Assembly (NCBI GenBank): GCA_002494015.1
Contig: DLAR01000097.1
Span: 1 to 6,723, forward strand
Length of the DNA: 6,723 bases
Reading direction: 5' to 3'
Origin: Porphyromonadaceae bacterium UBA7042
GTDB taxonomy: Bacteria; Bacteroidota; Bacteroidia; Bacteroidales; Muribaculaceae
A program made the position numbers and the translations under genes. The first letter of the stretch is position 1, and every line of letters begins with the position of its first letter. This document shows, one piece after another, positions 6,526-6,723 of this stretch. The notes below the pieces were generated by a model, which saw only the letters and a program-made list of their open reading frames with translations, made no database searches and was not told the DNA's origin.

Positions 6526-6552
6526 TGTCGCTGACTTGATTCAATTAGACTG

Positions 6553-6584
6553 CAAATATACAAAAGCGGCGAATAACACGCAAA
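6553..6584 (-). promoter_or_regulatory. Consensus Bacteroidetes promoter for the Fic gene
   Basis: On the minus strand, TTTG (6584-6581) is the -33 box and TATATTTG (6560-6553) is the -7 box, with a 20-nt spacer. Both match the Bacteroidetes sigma-factor consensus. Initiation would fall near 6546-6548, giving a leader of about 20 nt before the ATG at 6525, with no Shine-Dalgarno. The -33 box and most of the spacer lie within the palindrome at 6566-6604. Confidence 0.8.
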
Positions 6585-6604
6585 TTTTGCGTGTTATTCG
6601 CCGC
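6566..6604. promoter_or_regulatory. 39-bp perfect palindrome overlapping the Fic promoter
   Basis: Two 19-nt arms (6566-6584 and 6586-6604; outer end GCGGCGAATAAC) are exact reverse complements around a single central T at 6585. The sequence covers the -33 box and upstream spacer of the Fic promoter, so a dimeric protein bound here would block or modulate transcription. The Fic protein's own winged-helix domain is one candidate binder, by inference only. On the minus strand the arm is followed by TTTTG, so the palindrome could instead serve as an intrinsic terminator for a gene entering from beyond the right edge. Both roles could coexist. Confidence 0.6.
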
Positions 6605-6723
6605 AGATTTCTTAACGGCGCAGCACCCGCGGGTGCCGACTACACCGAAAGGGATTGAAGGATTGAAGGGTCTATATCGCCGACGACGGCACCGGGGCCA
6701 CTGGAAAAGGCGCGTGAGTTTGA

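Noticed and set aside
5659..6534. Long plus-strand open frame of 291 codons.
   Set aside because: It is antisense to the Fic gene, whose complete HPFDDGNGR motif identifies the real coding strand.
6605..6723. GC-rich right edge, with the palindrome GCACCCGCGGGTGC at 6623-6636, a tandem GATTGAAG, and a minus-strand frame of 27 codons ending in TAG at 6640.
   Set aside because: The frame has no recognisable protein and is cut by the window edge. Its Pro-Ser-Ile-Leu-Gln stretch comes from the tandem repeat, which resembles ordinary intergenic spacer. More flanking sequence would be needed to call a gene.

Overview
The window looks like chromosomal DNA of a Bacteroidales bacterium, most likely from the Muribaculaceae or a close relative. 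This rests on three things. Promoters have the Bacteroidetes form (TTTG-like -33 box, 19-20 nt spacer, TAnnTTTG -7 box), and most starts lack a clear Shine-Dalgarno. Ribosomal protein S16 carries the long Ala/Glu/Lys-rich tail common in this phylum. The left end encodes a SusE/SusF-like secreted protein with a Bacteroidales-type C-terminal tail. The family-level placement is an inference.

Layout from left to right. A plus-strand gene (155-1033) encodes an exported two-domain SusE/F-like protein. It is followed by a 168-bp MITE-like element (1051-1218) and an intrinsic terminator (1258-1290). Next, on the minus strand, is the 3' remnant of an EamA/DMT transporter gene (1391-1533). Its 5' side ends exactly at a 48-bp palindrome that resembles two abutted IS3-family ends (1534-1581) flanked by ATA on both sides. 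The rest of the window is minus-strand housekeeping genes: nadC (NAD biosynthesis) and rlmD (23S rRNA methylation) in a tight two-gene operon, a YccF-type membrane protein, a GC-rich intergenic region able to form competing hairpins, a very strong terminator, rpsP with its own promoter, and a Fic-family AMP-transferase. The Fic gene has a near-consensus promoter whose -33 box lies inside a 39-bp perfect palindrome.

Functionally the genes are mostly independent: rRNA modification, ribosome structure, NAD synthesis, a regulatory or stress-type Fic enzyme, and one cell-surface protein. The left third (about 1034-1620) is the genome-plastic part, with two small mobile-element traces and a gene remnant in under 600 bp. 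I see no CRISPR array, tRNA, rRNA, phage module or complete insertion sequence. I do not see a convincing new multi-gene system. The best leads are the non-coding palindromic structures at 1051-1218, 1534-1581, 4362-4434 and 6566-6604, and the Fic protein with its DNA-binding-like domain and C-terminal extension.
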